Source: Actinoplanes aureus (GTDB lineage Bacteria; Actinomycetota; Actinomycetes; Mycobacteriales; Micromonosporaceae). From it: DNA of 64,000 nucleotides. Of the stretch, positions 60,049 through 64,000 are shown piece by piece; the stretch's first letter is position 1, and every line of letters begins with the position of its first letter. A program made the translations under genes and the position numbers. The stretch lies in assembly GCF_015704865.1 (NCBI RefSeq), contig NZ_JADQTO010000001.1, forward strand, positions 248,001-312,000, in the 5' to 3' direction. Under the pieces are notes generated by a model that was given only the letters and a program-made list of their open reading frames with translations, did no database searches and was not told where the DNA came from.

Positions 60049-61103
60049 ATGACGATCCCTACCTCCAGCATCGAGCAGGTCATTCCCGGACAGGGCTCGA
60101 TGGCTCAGCCGGAGTCCGGCAAGCCGGCCAAGGCGAAGCGCCAGCGGTTCCGCTTCGTCAGCAACCGCAAGGCGGCCACCGGCCTGATCATCCTGGCGAT
60201 CTACCTGCTCTTCGCGATCATCGGACCGTGGGTGGCACCGTACGACCCGGGCGCCCGCGGCAACGACCTGGTCCAGCCGCCCTCCGGCGAGCACTGGATG
60301 GGCACCACCCACCTGGGTCAGGACGTCTTCAGCCAGCTGCTGGCCGGCACCCGTAGCGTCATCTTCGTCGGCTTCTTCGCCGGCATCGTGGCCACCGTGC
60401 TCTCGGTGATCATCGGGGTGACCGCCGGGTACGTCGGCGGCAAGACCGACGAGGTCCTCTCCGCGCTCTCCAACGTCTTCCTGGTGATCCCGGCACTCCC
60501 GCTGATCATCATCATCACGTCCACCCTGGAGAACGCCGAGGACTGGCTGATCGCCCTGGTCATCGGCCTAACCTCGTGGTCGTGGAACGCCCGGGTGCTG
60601 CGCGCGCAGACCCTGTCGCTGCGCCGGCGGGACTTCGTCGAGGCGGCCCGGGCCAGCGGCGAACGGACCTGGCGCGTCATCGGGTTCGAGCTGCTGCCGA
60701 ACCTGACCGCGGTGATCGCCTCCGGTTTCGTCGGCACGGTCATCTTCGCCGTGCTCTCCGAGATCACCCTGGCCTTCATCGGTGTCACCTCGGCCACCAC
60801 CTGGAACTGGGGAACCATCCTGTTCTGGGCGCAGGGTCAGCAGGCGCTCGCACAGAACGCCTGGTGGTGGTTCGTGCCGGCCGGTCTCGCCATCGCGATC
60901 CTCGGCACCGCGCTCTCCTTGATCAACTTCGGGATCGACGAGTTCGTCAGCCCGCGGCTGCGCAGCGCCGGCAAGACCAAGCTGAAGACCACGGCCGGGC
61001 AGACCGTGCGGATGCGCATCGGCTTCACCCCGGTGCTGAGCAACTCGCCGGAACCACACACCCACGCCCGCCCGACGCCGGTGCTGCAGAAGGAGGTCGC
61101 GCC

Positions 61104-61107
<4 letters not shown>
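60049..61107 (+). CDS. Opp/Dpp-type ABC permease (DppC-like)
   Basis: A 352-residue permease. It begins with a cytoplasmic tail, then LIILAIYLLFAIIGPWVAPY and the DppC motif HWMGTTHLGQDVFSQLLAGT. The coupling loop is RRRDFVEAARASGERTWRVI with FELLPNL. A charged ~40-residue C-terminal extension is longer than usual. The stop overlaps the next start by four bases. Confidence 0.92.
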
Positions 61108-62114
<1,007 letters not shown>

Positions 62115-62116
62115 CA

Positions 62117-62150
62117 GCGGGCCGGTCCCTTGCCGTCGGGACCGGCCCGC
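62117..62150 (+). terminator. Intercistronic hairpin before the beta-glucosidase
   Basis: GCGGGCCGGTCCC (62117-62129) and GGGACCGGCCCGC (62138-62150) form a perfect 13-bp stem with an 8-base loop, two bases after the DppD-like stop. It may partly terminate transcription or protect the upstream mRNA, giving unequal expression within the operon. Confidence 0.7.
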
Positions 62151-62171
62151 ACCACTTTCTGGAGAAATTCC

Positions 62172-63485
<1,314 letters not shown>

Positions 63486-63579
63486 TCGGCTGCCCCGCAC
63501 TGTTTAGAGATCAGCCGCAGCGGGGTATCTGCCGCGCATCCCCCGGCTACTCCGGCTACTCCGGCAGAGGAGGTCCCCG

Positions 63580-63780
63580 ATGCGTATCGGTGCCCTGATA
63601 GTCGTCATCTGGCTCGTGCTCGGCGTGATCGCCGCCGTCCAACGCGGTTACTTCAAGGACGACGGCGACGCGAGCTGCGCCGAGGCCGGCACGGTCATCG
63701 TCACCACGCTCGCCGGTCCGCTCAACTGGATGGGCGTCAACCCGAAGATCACCTGCGACGTCCCGGAACCCAGCAAGTAG
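63580..63780 (+). CDS. Small membrane protein (66 residues)
   Basis: An ATG-started 66-residue protein after GAGGAGG. One N-terminal helix (IGALIVVIWLVLGVIAAVQR) is followed by a polar segment with Cys (DDGDASCAEAG), a second weakly hydrophobic stretch and a terminal Cys region (ITCDVPEPSK). Similar small proteins are widespread in actinomycetes; function unknown. Confidence 0.78.
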   Translation: MRIGALIVVIWLVLGVIAAVQRGYFKDDGDASCAEAGTVIVTTLAGPLNWMGVNPKITCDVPEPSK

Positions 63781-63786
63781 CCCGTT

Positions 63787-64000
63787 CTAACGGAGGTACG
63801 CCCGCTCGTCGACGTGCCGGGTGGGCGTACCGAAGAAGAGTTCCGGGTGCACCGGGCCGACCGCCAGGTTGAGCGTGTCCTGGCGGTAACTCGACCGTCC
63901 GCCTTGGATCGGTGGCCAGGTCACCCGGTAGTTCACCTGCCAGCGCAGCCACTGTCCCGGACCCAGCCAGATCCCGGACGGGCGGCGGTCGCGCGACGGG
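63787..64000 (-). CDS. C-terminal part of an unrecognised protein, truncated by the window
   Basis: A minus-strand frame open to the window edge, ending at TAG (63789-63787). The 70 visible residues contain SGIWLGPGQWLRWQVNYRV, PIQGGRSSYRQDTLNLAVG and HPELFFGTPTRHVDERAYLR. The Trp/Tyr-rich, beta-like composition and the codon bias support a real gene. No family recognised. It converges on the small membrane protein gene. Confidence 0.6.
   Translation of the reverse strand, partial: PSRDRRPSGIWLGPGQWLRWQVNYRVTWPPIQGGRSSYRQDTLNLAVGPVHPELFFGTPTRHVDERAYLR

Overview
The window is GC-rich throughout with strong third-position G/C bias. Gene content points to a filamentous actinomycete, most likely a Micromonosporaceae such as Actinoplanes: a desferrioxamine cluster, a BTAD/SARP regulator, OFA and DHA2 transporters, an orphan LigD-type polymerase, actinobacterial small membrane proteins and type VII secretion (T7SS) style WXG/EspC proteins. 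The assignment is inferred from content; no 16S or other typing gene is present.

Region by region. 1-5.7 kb: 3' end of a membrane PAS-GGDEF diguanylate cyclase, a FadE5-like acyl-CoA dehydrogenase, an orphan LigD-type polymerase, and an OFA-family transporter overlapping a 30-residue partner peptide. 5.7-6.6 kb: wreckage of a DarG-like macrodomain antitoxin. 6.6-12.7 kb: an arabinoside utilisation locus of LacI repressor, perfect operator palindrome, sugar-binding lipoprotein, two permeases and a GH51 arabinofuranosidase. 12.8-14.4 kb: a secreted CBM2-GH64 glucanase broken by a frameshift. 14.6-22 kb: an iron-box-controlled desferrioxamine operon in which desC-desD and desG-desH are each one open reading frame. 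22-29.5 kb: miscellaneous genes, including an exported tripeptidyl-peptidase-like enzyme, a GlxA-type regulator and two unrecognised membrane proteins.

29.7-32.4 kb: cobK, cobM and cobL of aerobic cobalamin synthesis. 32.6-35.5 kb: a transmembrane oxidoreductase, a covalently flavinylated FMN-binding protein and its flavin transferase ApbE, which together look like an extracytoplasmic electron-transfer unit. 35.5-36.7 kb: an Eis-type acetyltransferase. 36.7-37.1 kb and 45.2-45.6 kb: two near-identical Gly-Cys-Val tRNA arrays, each with its own promoter. Between them lie a drug exporter, a T7SS-type polymorphic toxin operon (YbaB, EspC-like, WXG protein, CdiA-type tRNase toxin, SitI3-like immunity protein), a thioesterase, and a hydrolase, methyltransferase and BTAD-hydrolase operon.

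45.8-49 kb: a GGDEF-EAL protein followed by an orphan TRAP-type binding lipoprotein, a likely solute-sensing c-di-GMP pair. 49.3-55.7 kb: the most intriguing block. It holds a 1441-residue HTH, nucleoside-phosphorylase-like, effector-associated helical, NB-ARC and TPR protein that looks like a STAND-type conflict or antiphage NTPase. Downstream are a tiny Cys-rich ORF with a strong ribosome site, an unusual AT-rich hairpin, and two related membrane-anchored proteins. 55.7-57.6 kb: an MpaB-type oxygenase converging on a secreted esterase. 57.65-58.0 kb: an aberrant divergent intergenic region with a long imperfect inverted repeat, a pure G/C palindrome and a perfect hairpin. 58-63.5 kb: an Opp/Dpp-type ABC transporter without a binding protein, leading into a GH1 beta-glucosidase. 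The window ends with a small membrane protein and the C-terminal part of an unrecognised minus-strand protein.
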